Shown here piece by piece: positions 51,832-61,700 of a stretch of DNA of 64,000 nt. Position 1 is the first letter of the stretch; the number at the start of each line of letters is the position of its first letter. The DNA comes from Azospira sp. I13 (GTDB taxonomy: Bacteria; Pseudomonadota; Gammaproteobacteria; Burkholderiales; Rhodocyclaceae), in the NCBI RefSeq assembly GCF_003112695.1, contig NZ_BFBP01000011.1, positions 201,401 to 265,400 of the forward strand, written 5' to 3'. The position numbers and the translations under genes were made by a program. Under the pieces are notes generated by a model. That model worked only from the letters and a program-made list of their open reading frames with translations, was not told where the DNA came from and searched no databases.

Positions 51832-51891
51832 GGCTGACTTGCCAGCCGATTTATCGACTGACTTGCCGACTGGCTTATCGACTGGCTTACC
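51832..51891. repeat. Five 12-bp tandem repeats overlapping the stop codon of the M50/HlyD gene
   Basis: Consecutive 12-bp units GGCTGACTTGCC, AGCCGATTTATC, GACTGACTTGCC, GACTGGCTTATC, GACTGGCTTACC. The gene's TAA (plus-strand 51887-51889) lies in the last unit, so part of the array is coding. The period is a multiple of three and other units also encode in-frame TAA. Confidence 0.65.
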
Positions 51892-54001
51892 AGCCAGACT
51901 CCCGCACCAGGACCGCCAGGGCGGTACGCAGAAAATCCCCCAGCAGGGTTTTCGGGCTGCCGTAGATCACCAGATGGCCGCGCTGGGCCCGGTGGGCGGC
52001 CTGGGGGTCATCCACCGTCAGCACCACCCGATATACCGCCTGCTCCGGCACCAGTTGCCCCTTGCGCTCCCGCACCAGCAATTCGCCGCCGTGGGTGCTG
52101 GCCAGCATCGGGTCCTGGAGGATGCGCGTCGCATCCCGGTCCACCCGCACCACGGTCAGGGGCAGGCTGGCCTGGCCCCGGGTTTCGGGGAAGAAACGGC
52201 CGCCGTCGCCAGCTTCCACCCGGGCCACTTCGCTTTCCGACAGATAGGTTTCCACCTGCCAGGCACTGGGGTCGGTGAGCACCGCCAGGGGCTCCTGGCG
52301 CCCCACCCAGTCGCCGGGGCGCAGATCCGGCAGGCGGTCCCGCAGCACCCCGTCAAAGGGGGCGGTGATGACGTAGCGCTCCCGCTCCCGGGAGGTGCCG
52401 CTCTCTTCGCTGGCGGCGGTGGACAGTTCCTCCTGGGTCACCAGCTGGCGCGCCCGCAGGCTGTCGTCGAAGCCGGCCACATCCACCTGCCAGCTGAGAT
52501 GCTCCACCCGCTGCCGGGCCTGGAAATGGCGATAATCCGTATCCGGCGAGGCCAGCACCGCCAGGGGCGTGCCAGCCTTGACCCGGCCGCCTTCCGGCAC
52601 GGGCAGGGCCACCACCTGGGCGCTGCCGGGGGGAAACAGGGGGAAGTGCCGCACGGTGCGCAGCACGCCCTGGCCGGCTACCTGGAAGTTCCAGGGAATG
52701 AGGCCGATCACCACCACGGCGGCGGCGATCCAGGCGGTGCGCCGCGCCCGGGGCCGGTTGCGGATGACCTCCCAGCGGCGCTGCCATTCCTTGACCTCGC
52801 TCCACAGGGGCTTGATGACGAACCAGCCGATTTCGACGGCGAAAAGGAACAGCCCCAGGGCCTTGAAGAACAAGGTATAGACCATGGCGGCGATACCCAG
52901 GAACAGGGCCAGGCGGTAGATCCAGACGCCCCAGGCGAAGAGGATCAGGCTGCGCTGCCTGGCCGGGCTGAAGTGCTCGGGCGCTTCTTCCCCCAGGGCG
53001 AAGAGGCGTTCCCGGATGTCCCAGCGGGCCAGGGCGAAGGCCCGGGAATGAAGATTGGGGAAATCCAGCCAGTCCGACAGCAGGAAGTAACCGTCGAAGC
53101 GCATGAAGGGGCTGGCGTTGATGGCCAGGGTGGAGAACCAGGTCACCGTCGCCAGCATGAAGGCGATGCCCCGCAGGGTGCCCTCCGGCAGGAAGGCCCA
53201 GGCCAGGGTGGCCCAGGCGGCGATCAGGGATTCGGTGACGATGCCCGCCGCCCCCACCGCCAGGCGGTCCCGCCGGCGGGTCAGCTTCCAGGCCTCGTTC
53301 ACATCCGTGTAGGCCACCGGCCACATCACCAGGAAAGCCACGCCCATGACCGGCACCCGGCAGCCCAGGCGGCGGGCGGTGAAGCCATGGCCCAGCTCGT
53401 GCAGCACCTTGACGCAGACCAGGGCCACGGCATAGCCCGCCGCCCCCTTCCAGCTCAGGGTATCCACCAGGGTGGCGGAGAAGGTGTCCCACTGCCGGTA
53501 AACCTCCACCAGGCCCACCAGCAGGGCCAGGCCGGTGAGGCGGAAGAAGTTCCGGCTATAGAACACCGCCACCCGGGGCAACATGCGCCGCAGCCAGGCA
53601 TCGGGCCGCACCAGGGGCAGGCGGAAGAACAGGTAATGGTGCAGCAGCCATTGGGTGATGCTGCTGTGGCTGGCCTTTTCCCGCTCCAGCAGCCAGGCCG
53701 TGCCTTCGGGGCCGGGAATGCGGCAGAGCTGGTTTTCCATGAGGAAGCGCTGCACCGCCAGGATGTCGTCGATCTCCAGGTCCAGGGTGGTTTCCGCCTG
53801 GAGGCTCTCCACCACCGCCTCCGGCGTGCGGCAGGACCAGCGGGAAAGAACCTCGAAGGTGGGCCAGTCGATGCGGAAGAAGGTGTTGCGCACCGGGTCC
53901 TGCAAGCTCCAGGTGGGGGAACCGTCGGCCGCCACCGGCCCGGGGTGGAGGGTCAGCTCCTCCCGCAGGGGCCGCAGGATTTCAGCCTGGGCCTCGCTCA
54001 T
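51887..54001 (-). CDS. M50/site-2-protease-like membrane protein fused to an HlyD-like domain
   Basis: 704 aa. An N-terminal cytoplasmic region (1-140) precedes a multi-helix membrane domain with the zinc motif HELGHGFTARRLG (H201, E202, H205) and the second M50 motif NASPFMRFDGY (about 296-306). Then come helices around 355-430, and from about 440 an HlyD-like periplasmic part with lipoyl halves (LPVPEGGRVKAGTPLAVLAS; APFDGVLRDRLPDLRPGDWV) and a beta barrel. This architecture is known in 'putative peptide zinc metalloprotease/HlyD' proteins. Its start overlaps the stop of the second adaptor gene by 4 nt. It probably processes or moves the giant exoprotein; activity is inferred. Confidence 0.85.
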   Translation of the reverse strand: MSEAQAEILRPLREELTLHPGPVAADGSPTWSLQDPVRNTFFRIDWPTFEVLSRWSCRTPEAVVESLQAETTLDLEIDDILAVQRFLMENQLCRIPGPEGTAWLLEREKASHSSITQWLLHHYLFFRLPLVRPDAWLRRMLPRVAVFYSRNFFRLTGLALLVGLVEVYRQWDTFSATLVDTLSWKGAAGYAVALVCVKVLHELGHGFTARRLGCRVPVMGVAFLVMWPVAYTDVNEAWKLTRRRDRLAVGAAGIVTESLIAAWATLAWAFLPEGTLRGIAFMLATVTWFSTLAINASPFMRFDGYFLLSDWLDFPNLHSRAFALARWDIRERLFALGEEAPEHFSPARQRSLILFAWGVWIYRLALFLGIAAMVYTLFFKALGLFLFAVEIGWFVIKPLWSEVKEWQRRWEVIRNRPRARRTAWIAAAVVVIGLIPWNFQVAGQGVLRTVRHFPLFPPGSAQVVALPVPEGGRVKAGTPLAVLASPDTDYRHFQARQRVEHLSWQVDVAGFDDSLRARQLVTQEELSTAASEESGTSRERERYVITAPFDGVLRDRLPDLRPGDWVGRQEPLAVLTDPSAWQVETYLSESEVARVEAGDGGRFFPETRGQASLPLTVVRVDRDATRILQDPMLASTHGGELLVRERKGQLVPEQAVYRVVLTVDDPQAAHRAQRGHLVIYGSPKTLLGDFLRTALAVLVRESGW

Positions 54002-55614
54002 AGCCCCACCGCCTGGCGCAGGATGGCCAGAGGCCGACGCAGAATCCAGTAAGACGCGGTGACCCAGGGGCCGCGTACCTTGGCCGTGCCCTTCATGCCT
54101 ACCCGGGGCGCCGTTTCGCCTGGCTCCAGGCGGGCCCGCAGGCGATAGGCGTAGGAGCCGTCAGGCCGGGCCACCGCCTCGTGGGCGTAGTAGCGCACCC
54201 GGGCCGCCACCGGCGAGAGGGGCGCGGCGTTGAGGTAGAGGGTGACGGCGGCCTCCTCCGGCAGGTCGATGCCGTCGCCGAGGGAAATCCAGGCCTCCAC
54301 TTCCGCATCGTGCTCATCGGCCACGGTGAGGATGCGCTCCCCGGTCACCACCGGTTTGCCCACCCATTCGCTGGGATCGTCCATCAGCACCACCCCGGCC
54401 AGGGGCGCCGTCACCTGGGCCCGCAGCAACTGGGATTCCAGGTAATCCGCCTCGGCCTTGCGTTCAGCCACCCGCCCCTGCAACTGGGCCAGCAAGGCCT
54501 TGCTCTTGGCCTCGAATACCGCCTGCTGGGCCGACTGGCGATATTCCGCCTCCGCCGTGGCGAGGCCCTGACGGGCCACCTCGAGGCGGGATTCCAGAGT
54601 GGTCAAGTCGAGCTGGAACAGGGGATCACCGGCCTTGACCCGGCTGTTGGGGGAAACGAAAAAGCGATCCACGGTGCCTTCCAGGGGCGCCCGGATGACG
54701 GCGGGGTGGGCGGGTACCAACTCGCCCGGGGCCAGCAGGGTCAGGCGCACCGGGAACAGGAGGAACAACAGGGCCAGGGCGGTATAGCGCCGACGGGGCC
54801 GGGTCCAGGTCAGCCGGGCCTGGGCCAGCAACCAGGCATCGCCGCGGCGGAAGGCCGGGCGCCATTGCCGAGGACGTACCAGACCGCGCAGGAAGCCGCG
54901 CCAGGGTAGCCCGGTGAGGCGCTGCCAGCCCTTCTTCAGGAACTGGCCCCAGGTCTGCCGGCGCCCCAGGTGCCGCACCAGGCGGCGGGTGCCGGCGGGT
55001 GTCGGCAGCGTTTCCCGCAAACGGGACTGAAAGCGCCGCCAGTGGCTGCGCGGCGTGGGACGGTGCAGGCGATGCCAGCCGTCGCCCCAGACTTCAATCC
55101 ACTCGGCCAGCAGGCCCAACTCCCCTTCATTCCAGGGATGCTCCCGAGCCAATAGCAGGCCGCCCACTACGGTGGCCGCTGGCGCCTCGGCAGCTGCGCC
55201 GCCCTGCCCTTCGCCGCTGCCCGGCGCCAGGATCGGCACCCACAGAGCCTGTATCGGCAGCCATTCCTGCCATTCCTCAGCCAGAGCCGGCGATATGTCC
55301 TGGGCTTCCACCGCCAGGGCCGTCTGGCTATCCCGGCTGGCCAGCTCCGTGGCCAGCTGTTCGATCCACTGCACGTAGGGGGCATTGGCCTCGGGGGAAA
55401 CCATGCCGGAAAGGGCCGTCACGCCGCGATCGGCCAACCACAGGGCGGCCTGGCGGTAGCCGCTCAGGGCATGGGTTTCATTGACGGCGATATAACCCAG
55501 TTCGGCCGGGGAACGGGCATGGCGCACCCGCCGTACCAGATGCAGCAGGGTGGCCAGGGCCAGGGTTTCGGCAGCGGGTGCCTCGTGCAGCGGTAGCGGG
55601 GTCGGGGAAGACAT
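53998..55614 (-). CDS. HlyD-family membrane fusion protein with GAF-like cytoplasmic domain
   Basis: 538 aa from ATG at 55614 (MSSPTPLPLHEA). An in-frame GTG 39 nt upstream lies inside a terminator hairpin and is rejected. Residues 1-170 form a GAF-like domain (LLHLVRRVRHARSPAELGYI). A basic linker leads to one helix (about 285-305, YTALALLFLLFPVRLTLLA). Then the lipoyl half (APLEGTVDRFFVSPNSRVKAG), coiled coil (about 355-405), second half (VTAPLAGVVLMDDPSEW) and barrel. Overlaps the M50/HlyD gene by 4 nt. A signal-sensing adaptor for the exporter is a reasonable inference. Confidence 0.85.
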   Translation of the reverse strand: MSSPTPLPLHEAPAAETLALATLLHLVRRVRHARSPAELGYIAVNETHALSGYRQAALWLADRGVTALSGMVSPEANAPYVQWIEQLATELASRDSQTALAVEAQDISPALAEEWQEWLPIQALWVPILAPGSGEGQGGAAAEAPAATVVGGLLLAREHPWNEGELGLLAEWIEVWGDGWHRLHRPTPRSHWRRFQSRLRETLPTPAGTRRLVRHLGRRQTWGQFLKKGWQRLTGLPWRGFLRGLVRPRQWRPAFRRGDAWLLAQARLTWTRPRRRYTALALLFLLFPVRLTLLAPGELVPAHPAVIRAPLEGTVDRFFVSPNSRVKAGDPLFQLDLTTLESRLEVARQGLATAEAEYRQSAQQAVFEAKSKALLAQLQGRVAERKAEADYLESQLLRAQVTAPLAGVVLMDDPSEWVGKPVVTGERILTVADEHDAEVEAWISLGDGIDLPEEAAVTLYLNAAPLSPVAARVRYYAHEAVARPDGSYAYRLRARLEPGETAPRVGMKGTAKVRGPWVTASYWILRRPLAILRQAVGL

Positions 55615-55632
55615 GACGTCGGCAAATCCGGG

Positions 55633-55666
55633 AAAAACGCCGACGGGGGGCACAGCGCCCCCCGTC
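55633..55666 (-). terminator. Second of two tandem terminators after the giant gene
   Basis: On the minus strand GACGGGGGGC, 5-nt loop, GCCCCCCGTC, then GGCG and TTTTT. It lies between the giant gene and the adaptor gene, directly after the first terminator. Confidence 0.7.
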
Positions 55667-55667
55667 T

Positions 55668-55701
55668 AAAAAGAAAAATGCCGGGAAGCGAACTTCCCGG
55701 C
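55668..55701 (-). terminator. First of two tandem terminators after the giant gene
   Basis: On the minus strand GCCGGGAAG, loop TTCG, CTTCCCGGC, then ATTTTTCTTTTT, 37 nt after the giant gene's stop. Strong intrinsic terminator. Confidence 0.88.
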
Positions 55702-55737
55702 GAAGCAAAGCAAGGAGCAAATCTAGACGGGGTCTCC

Positions 55738-58700
55738 TCAGGCGGCCCGCTTGGCCTGGGCTGCCCGGGCCAGCTTGAGCAGCCCCATGCGCTCGGCATG
55801 GCGACCCTGGCTGCCGGCCGACCGCAGCTGTTCACTGAAGGAGACCTTGCCCACCACCCCTTCACCGATACGGATGCGGAAGCGCTGGGAAACGATATTG
55901 CCGGCACCGTCCCGAGCCGTGACGACGATCTCCAGGCTGCCTTCGTAGTCCACCGGCGGCACGCCACGGAAGATCCCCTTGGCAGCATCGAATTCCACCC
56001 AGGGCGGCAAGGCTGCACCATCGCTGAGGTTGGCGGAGAGCATCACCACCGCATCGATCTTGGTATGCACGAAGGCATCCACCGGCACGGTGACCTTGAA
56101 CTGGCGGCCCACCGGCAGGTCCTGGTCGTCCAGATTGCGGCCGAGGCGCAGGGCCTGGGAGTCATCGTTGCTGGAACGCACCAGCACCTGGAAACCTTCC
56201 TGACGGGTCAAGCCTTCGTTGCCGATCAGGGCGTTGCCGTTGCTGCCATTGTTGCCGTTGGCAACCGCTGCGCCCGGCCGGCCGGCAGCGCCGCCGGTAC
56301 CGGCATTGGCCGTTTCCCGACCATCACCCGTGCCGCTGCCGGCCGTGGCGAAGCCGCCGAAGAAGCCACCGCTACCGCGGCCATCGGCCAGGCCGGAACC
56401 GGCATTTGCACCACCGCTGAGGCCGGAGCCGCCAGCCGTGCCGCCCGTCCCTGGGCTGCCGGCGGTGCCGGTCGTGCCAGTGGAACCGGGGGACCCGGAG
56501 CCGCCGAGGCCATCGAAGCCCGGGCGACCCGGCACGTCGATGCTGGAAGGAATGCCGTCGGTGCCGCCGGGCAGGGAGGTACCCGGCAAGCCGGAACCGG
56601 GCAGGCCACCGCCCGAAGGCAGGCCGCCACCGCCGGGCCAGCCACCCATGCCACCGCCAGTGCCGCCGCCCGTACCGCCGGGCCAGCCGGAAGTACCACC
56701 GCCGCCACCGGTGCCGGGACCGCCACCGCCATCCCCGCCAGGCATACCCGGCAGGCCGGGACCGCCACTGGGAATGCCGGGCAGGCCGGGGCCGGTACCG
56801 GGGATGCCGGGCAGGCCGCCGGGCAAGCCGGTGCCTTCCGGCAGGGCGGGCGAGCCCCCCGTGCCGCCGCCCGTTTCGGGCTTGACCGGAGGATCGGATT
56901 TGACCGGAATGCTCAGCACCCGCAGGGTGAAGTCGGCATGGGCCGGAGCATTGCCCCGGTCATCAGCGATGACCCGCACGCGGATTTCGCCCACGTCGGC
57001 CCCGCTGGGGGTACCGGAGAAGGTCCGGGTCACCGGGTCGAAGGTCAGCCAGGACGGCAGGGGCTTGCCATTGGCCAGGGTGGCGCTGAAGTGCAGCGTG
57101 TCTTCCGGGTCGCCATCGGCAAAGGATTCGGCCGGCACGGTGAAGCGGATGGGGACGCTTTCCGTGGTTTCCCGGACGGCCAGGGGCTTGGTGGACACCG
57201 GGTCGAGGTTGCTGACCTTGGTGAAGCCGCTGTAGGCAATGGTGTCTTCCTTGCCATCGCTGCCCACCACCTTGAGGCGGATGAACTTGCCGATGTGCTC
57301 GGCCCCCAGATTGAAGGCTTCCCCGGTAGCCCCGGGAATGTCGCGCAGGCCGGTGCCGCCGGCATCGTCGGCAATCTGCCACTGGTAGCGGTAGGTGGTG
57401 GCCGGGTCGCCCAGGTCCACATCGTGCCACTGGCCCGGATCGACGCGGATCACGCTGTCCTGGCGCAGGGTGCCGTCACCCCGGTGGTCGCCGCCGATGG
57501 TCGGCAGCACGTCGTTGATGGGGGCATCATTCACCGCCGTGATGACGATACGGGCGGTGTTCTTGTCGGCCGAGAAGGCGGTGTCGCCGCCGTTACTGCT
57601 TGCATCGGCGTAGGCCCCGGCATTGCCGGCGGAACGGTCCCAGGCACGGTAGGTGAAGTTGGCCGTGGTTTCGTTCTTGCCGTCCGGCACGAAGCGGATC
57701 TTGTCCGAGTCCTTGAGCAGCAGAGCGTGGTTCTCGCTCACCGTGCCGACGGAAACCCAGGTGGCGCCGCCGTCGAGGGAGTATTCCCAGGCGCCGTTGC
57801 CGCTGCTCAGGCCGGTGATGGCGACGCCGCTGGTGGCCCCGATATCCACGTCGCTGATGGAGGTGCCGAGGAGGCTGGCCAGGGTCTGGCCGCCGTTGCC
57901 GATCTGGTCTTCGTCCAGGGTGGTCAGCACCGGGTTGGCAGGCGCCAGCACCGGAGCGTCGTTGACGTCGGTGATGGTGATGCTGGCGGTGTTCTCGCCA
58001 TCGGAGAAGGCCGTCGTGCCGCCGGTGGCGCCGATGGTCACCAGGCTGCCGGCGGTGCCGGAGGTCTGGTCCCAGGCCCGGTAGGTGAAGCTGGCGGTGG
58101 TGGCGTTCTTGCCGTCGGGGACGAAACGGATGCGGTCGCTGTCGGCCAGCAGCAGGGCATGGGTGGCATCCACCCCGGTGATGGCAGTCCAGGTCGTGCC
58201 GCCGTCGAGGGAGTATTCCCAAACGCCGTTGCCGGCATCCAGGCTGGTGATGGCCATGCCACCCACGGCGCCGATATCCACGTCGCTGATGGCATTGCCG
58301 AGAAGGCTGGCGATGACCGCGCCTTCGTTGTTGATGGCGTTTTCCGTCTGGGTGGCCAGCTCGGGCGCATCGGGCGCCAGCACCGGGGCGTCGTTCTCCG
58401 CCGAGATGGAAATGGTGGCGGTGTTCTGGCCGGCGGAGAAGGCGGTGGTACCGCCGTTGTGGCTGGCGTCGCCGCGATCGCCGGCATGGCCGACACTCTG
58501 GTCCCAGGCCCGGAAGGACAGGGTGCCATCGGTGGCGTTCTGGCCGTTGGGCACGAAACGCACCTTGTCGGTATCCCGCAGCAGCAGGGCATTGTTTTCG
58601 GAAACCGTGCCCACGGCATGCCAGGTGTTGCCGCCATCGAGGGAGTATTCCCAGGTGCCGTTGCCCGAATCCAGCCCGGTGATGGCGATGCCCTGGAGGG

Positions 58701-61700
58701 CACCGTCATCCACGTCGCTCATCTGGCCATCGAGCAGGTCGGCAACATCGTGGCCGTCGCTGTTCTGATTGTCTTCCGGCAGGGGGATCAGCACCGGGGT
58801 GGTGGTATCCAGTTCCGGTGCATCGTTCACCGCGGCGACGACGATGGAAGCCTGGTCGCTGGCATTGGAGAAGGCTTCGGAGTTGCCGCCATGGCTGGCA
58901 TCCACCACATCGCCGGCGTGACCGGTGGAACCGTCCCAGGCCCGATAGGTGAAGGTGGCGGTGGTGGCATTTTCGCCGTTCGGCACGAAGCGGACCCGGT
59001 CCGTATCGGCCAGCAGCACGGCCTGGGTTTCGGCCAGGCCGGCCGGGAAGGCCGTCCAGGCGCCGCCTGCCACCTGGTATTCCCAATGGCCGTTGCCACT
59101 GGTCAGGCCGGTGATGGCGATGCCGGGCTGGGTGCCCGTATCCACGTCGTGCACCGTGCCGCGGAAGCTGCCCACCGTCGCCCCGTTATTGCTGGTGGCA
59201 TCTTCGTTGATGCCGGGCAGCACGGGGTTGGCCGGCGTCAGTTCCGGGGCGTCGTTCACCGCCGTCACATTGACGGCGATGCTGGCGTGGGCCACGGCGG
59301 CACCGTCTTCGCCGCCATCGGCGACAGCCAGACTGACCGTGACATTGACGTCGTTATTGGGTTCGGGAATGAACTTGACCAGGGCCAGGGCGGCATTGAC
59401 GTCGGCCACCGAGCCGCTGAAGGTCCACACCCCGGTACCGGCATCGTAATGGGCCCCCGGCACCACCGTCAGCACCCCGGCTTCGGGATGGGACAGGGTC
59501 AGGGTGGCGGTGACGATTTCATCCGGGTCCGGGTCGGCCACCGTCAGGTTGGGCAGATCCACCTCGATATCGCCTTCGGTGTAGGTCACGGAAGTCGAGG
59601 CCGGGGTGATTTCCGGCGCATCGTTGCGGTCCCGGATGACCAGGAAGGACGTGGCGCTGACGCTCTTGGCGCCGTCGCCGGCGGCATTGGCGTCGGTCAC
59701 CGTCCAGGTCAGTTGCCGGCTGGCGCCGGAAGCCGTGGGCGAGGTGGTGGAGTTCTTGTACTGCACGTGCTCCAGCAGGCTCTCGAACTCGGCCTTGCTC
59801 ACCTGGCCGCTGCTGGTGGTCAGGGTCAGGGTGCCGGTGGCGCTGTTGTAAGCCACCTGGACCTTGGCTCCGCTGCCGGTGGTCAGTTCGTTGCCACTGC
59901 GGGTCCAGCCGGCCGGGGTGGCCACGGAGAGGGTATCGCCGGAGCCCCGGTTGCCGCTGATGGTCACGCTGGCGCTGCTGATGTAGTTGTCGTCCACATC
60001 GGCCAGGGTGGCGCTACCGACGGTGTTGGGGTTGCTGGCATCGAGGACAAAGACCTCGCTGCCGCCCTGCTCGAAGACCACGGTCGCCGCATCCAGGTTG
60101 GCGTTGTGGCCGAAAGAGAGGGTCGGGGCATCGTTGCGGGCGGCAATGTTGATCTGGCTGCTGCCCGCATTGGCGGTGGTGACGCCGGCATCGCCGTCGT
60201 TGGTGCCGGCGGCGTCGCCCAGGCGGGAGCCGAAGCTGCCCACCAGGCTCCAGTTGAGGGTGCGGGTGGCACCGTTGCCGGAGGGGTTGTCGGTGGCGTT
60301 GGAGAAGACCACGGAGCGCAGCACGGCCTGGTAATCGGCCAGGCTGGCATGACCGCTCAGGGTCAGGGTGCCGGTGGCGGCATTGAAGCTGGCGGTGATG
60401 CCACTGTCCGCCAGGTCCGCAGTCACCGCCAGGACGTCGCCGGGACTGCGCCCGGCGCCGATGGTGACCACCAGCCCTTCCAGGGTGGTGTCATCGGCAT
60501 CGCTGAGCACGGCATTGGGGGCCACGGCCACGGCCGAGCCCTTCTCGGTGAAGGTGACGTCGGTGTTGGCGGGCAGGCCGGAAAGCTGGGCCGGGGTATC
60601 CACCGCGGTGATCTCCACCCGGCTGGTGCCGGTGGCGCTGGGCAGCTTGTCGGCGCCGGCGGTAGAGGCATCCGCATCGGTCACCTGCCAGGAAATTTCG
60701 CGGCTGGCAAAGGCGGCAGTGGGGTCTGCGGAGGAGGAAGAAAACTTGACGCTGTTGAGCAGCGCCGCGTAATCGGCACGGCTGGCGGTGCCGTTGAAGG
60801 TCAGCAGGCCGGTGGCGGCATTGTAGGCAGCGGTGACACCGCCCGGCAGGGTGCCGTAGCTGAGGGTGTCGCCGGCGGTGAAGCCACCGCTGATCCAGAT
60901 GCGGGCGCTGGAAAGATTGGCATCATCCACATCGCCCAGGGCGATGCTGCCCGCCAGCACCGCGGCGCTGCCGCCTTCGGTGTAGCTGGCGGCGCTACCC
61001 GGCAGGCCGCTCACCGTCGGCGCGTCATTGCGCGGGGCGATGGTGATGGTGCTGGTGGCAGTAGTGCTGGTCAGCTTGGTGGGATCGGCATCATTGCCGG
61101 CAGGGAAGTCGGTCTCCCGGCTGCCGAAGTCATCGGTGATGGTCCAGCTCAGGGTGCGGGTGCCGCCGCTGCCGGCCGGATCAGCGCTACTGTTGCTGAA
61201 GGTGATCTGGCGCAGCACGTTCTCGTAGGTGGCCCGGCTGGCCTGGCCGACCAGCACCAGGCGGGTGGCGGTGCTGCTGGCATCGAGGCTGATGCCGGTA
61301 CCGGCCAGGGCGCTGCCGGCAATGGCTAGCAGGTCGTCGCCATGGGCGTTGCCGGTGATTTCCACGGTGGCACCGGTGGCGGCGCTATCGTCCGCATCGT
61401 CGGTGGTGAGCACGGGGGCCGCCTTCACGGGGGAGCCGCCCTCGGTGAAGGTAACGGTGCCGCCGGTGGCCGGGGTGATGGTGGGCGCGTCATTGACGGC
61501 GGTGATGCGCACCAGGGTGGTCTGGGCGGAGGTGACCTGGCTCTCCGCGCCCAGGTTGTCCACCACGCGCCAGATGAGGGTGCGGGTGGGGCTGCTGGCA
61601 GTGGGATCATCACCGGTGCTGACGAAGCCGATGCGCTGCATGACTTCGGTGTAGTCAGCCTTGGAGGCGGCGCCAGCCTGGGTCGTCAGGGTGATGGTAC

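Noticed and set aside
55615-55653. Upstream GTG start for the GAF-HlyD protein
   Set aside because: It lies in the right-hand part of a strong terminator hairpin and has no ribosome site; ATG 55614 is preferred.
55678-61329. 1883-codon open frame on the plus strand
   Set aside because: Antisense to the repeats of the giant gene; Gly/Ala/His-rich and periodic only because the real gene is repetitive. The minus-strand reading has clear domains.
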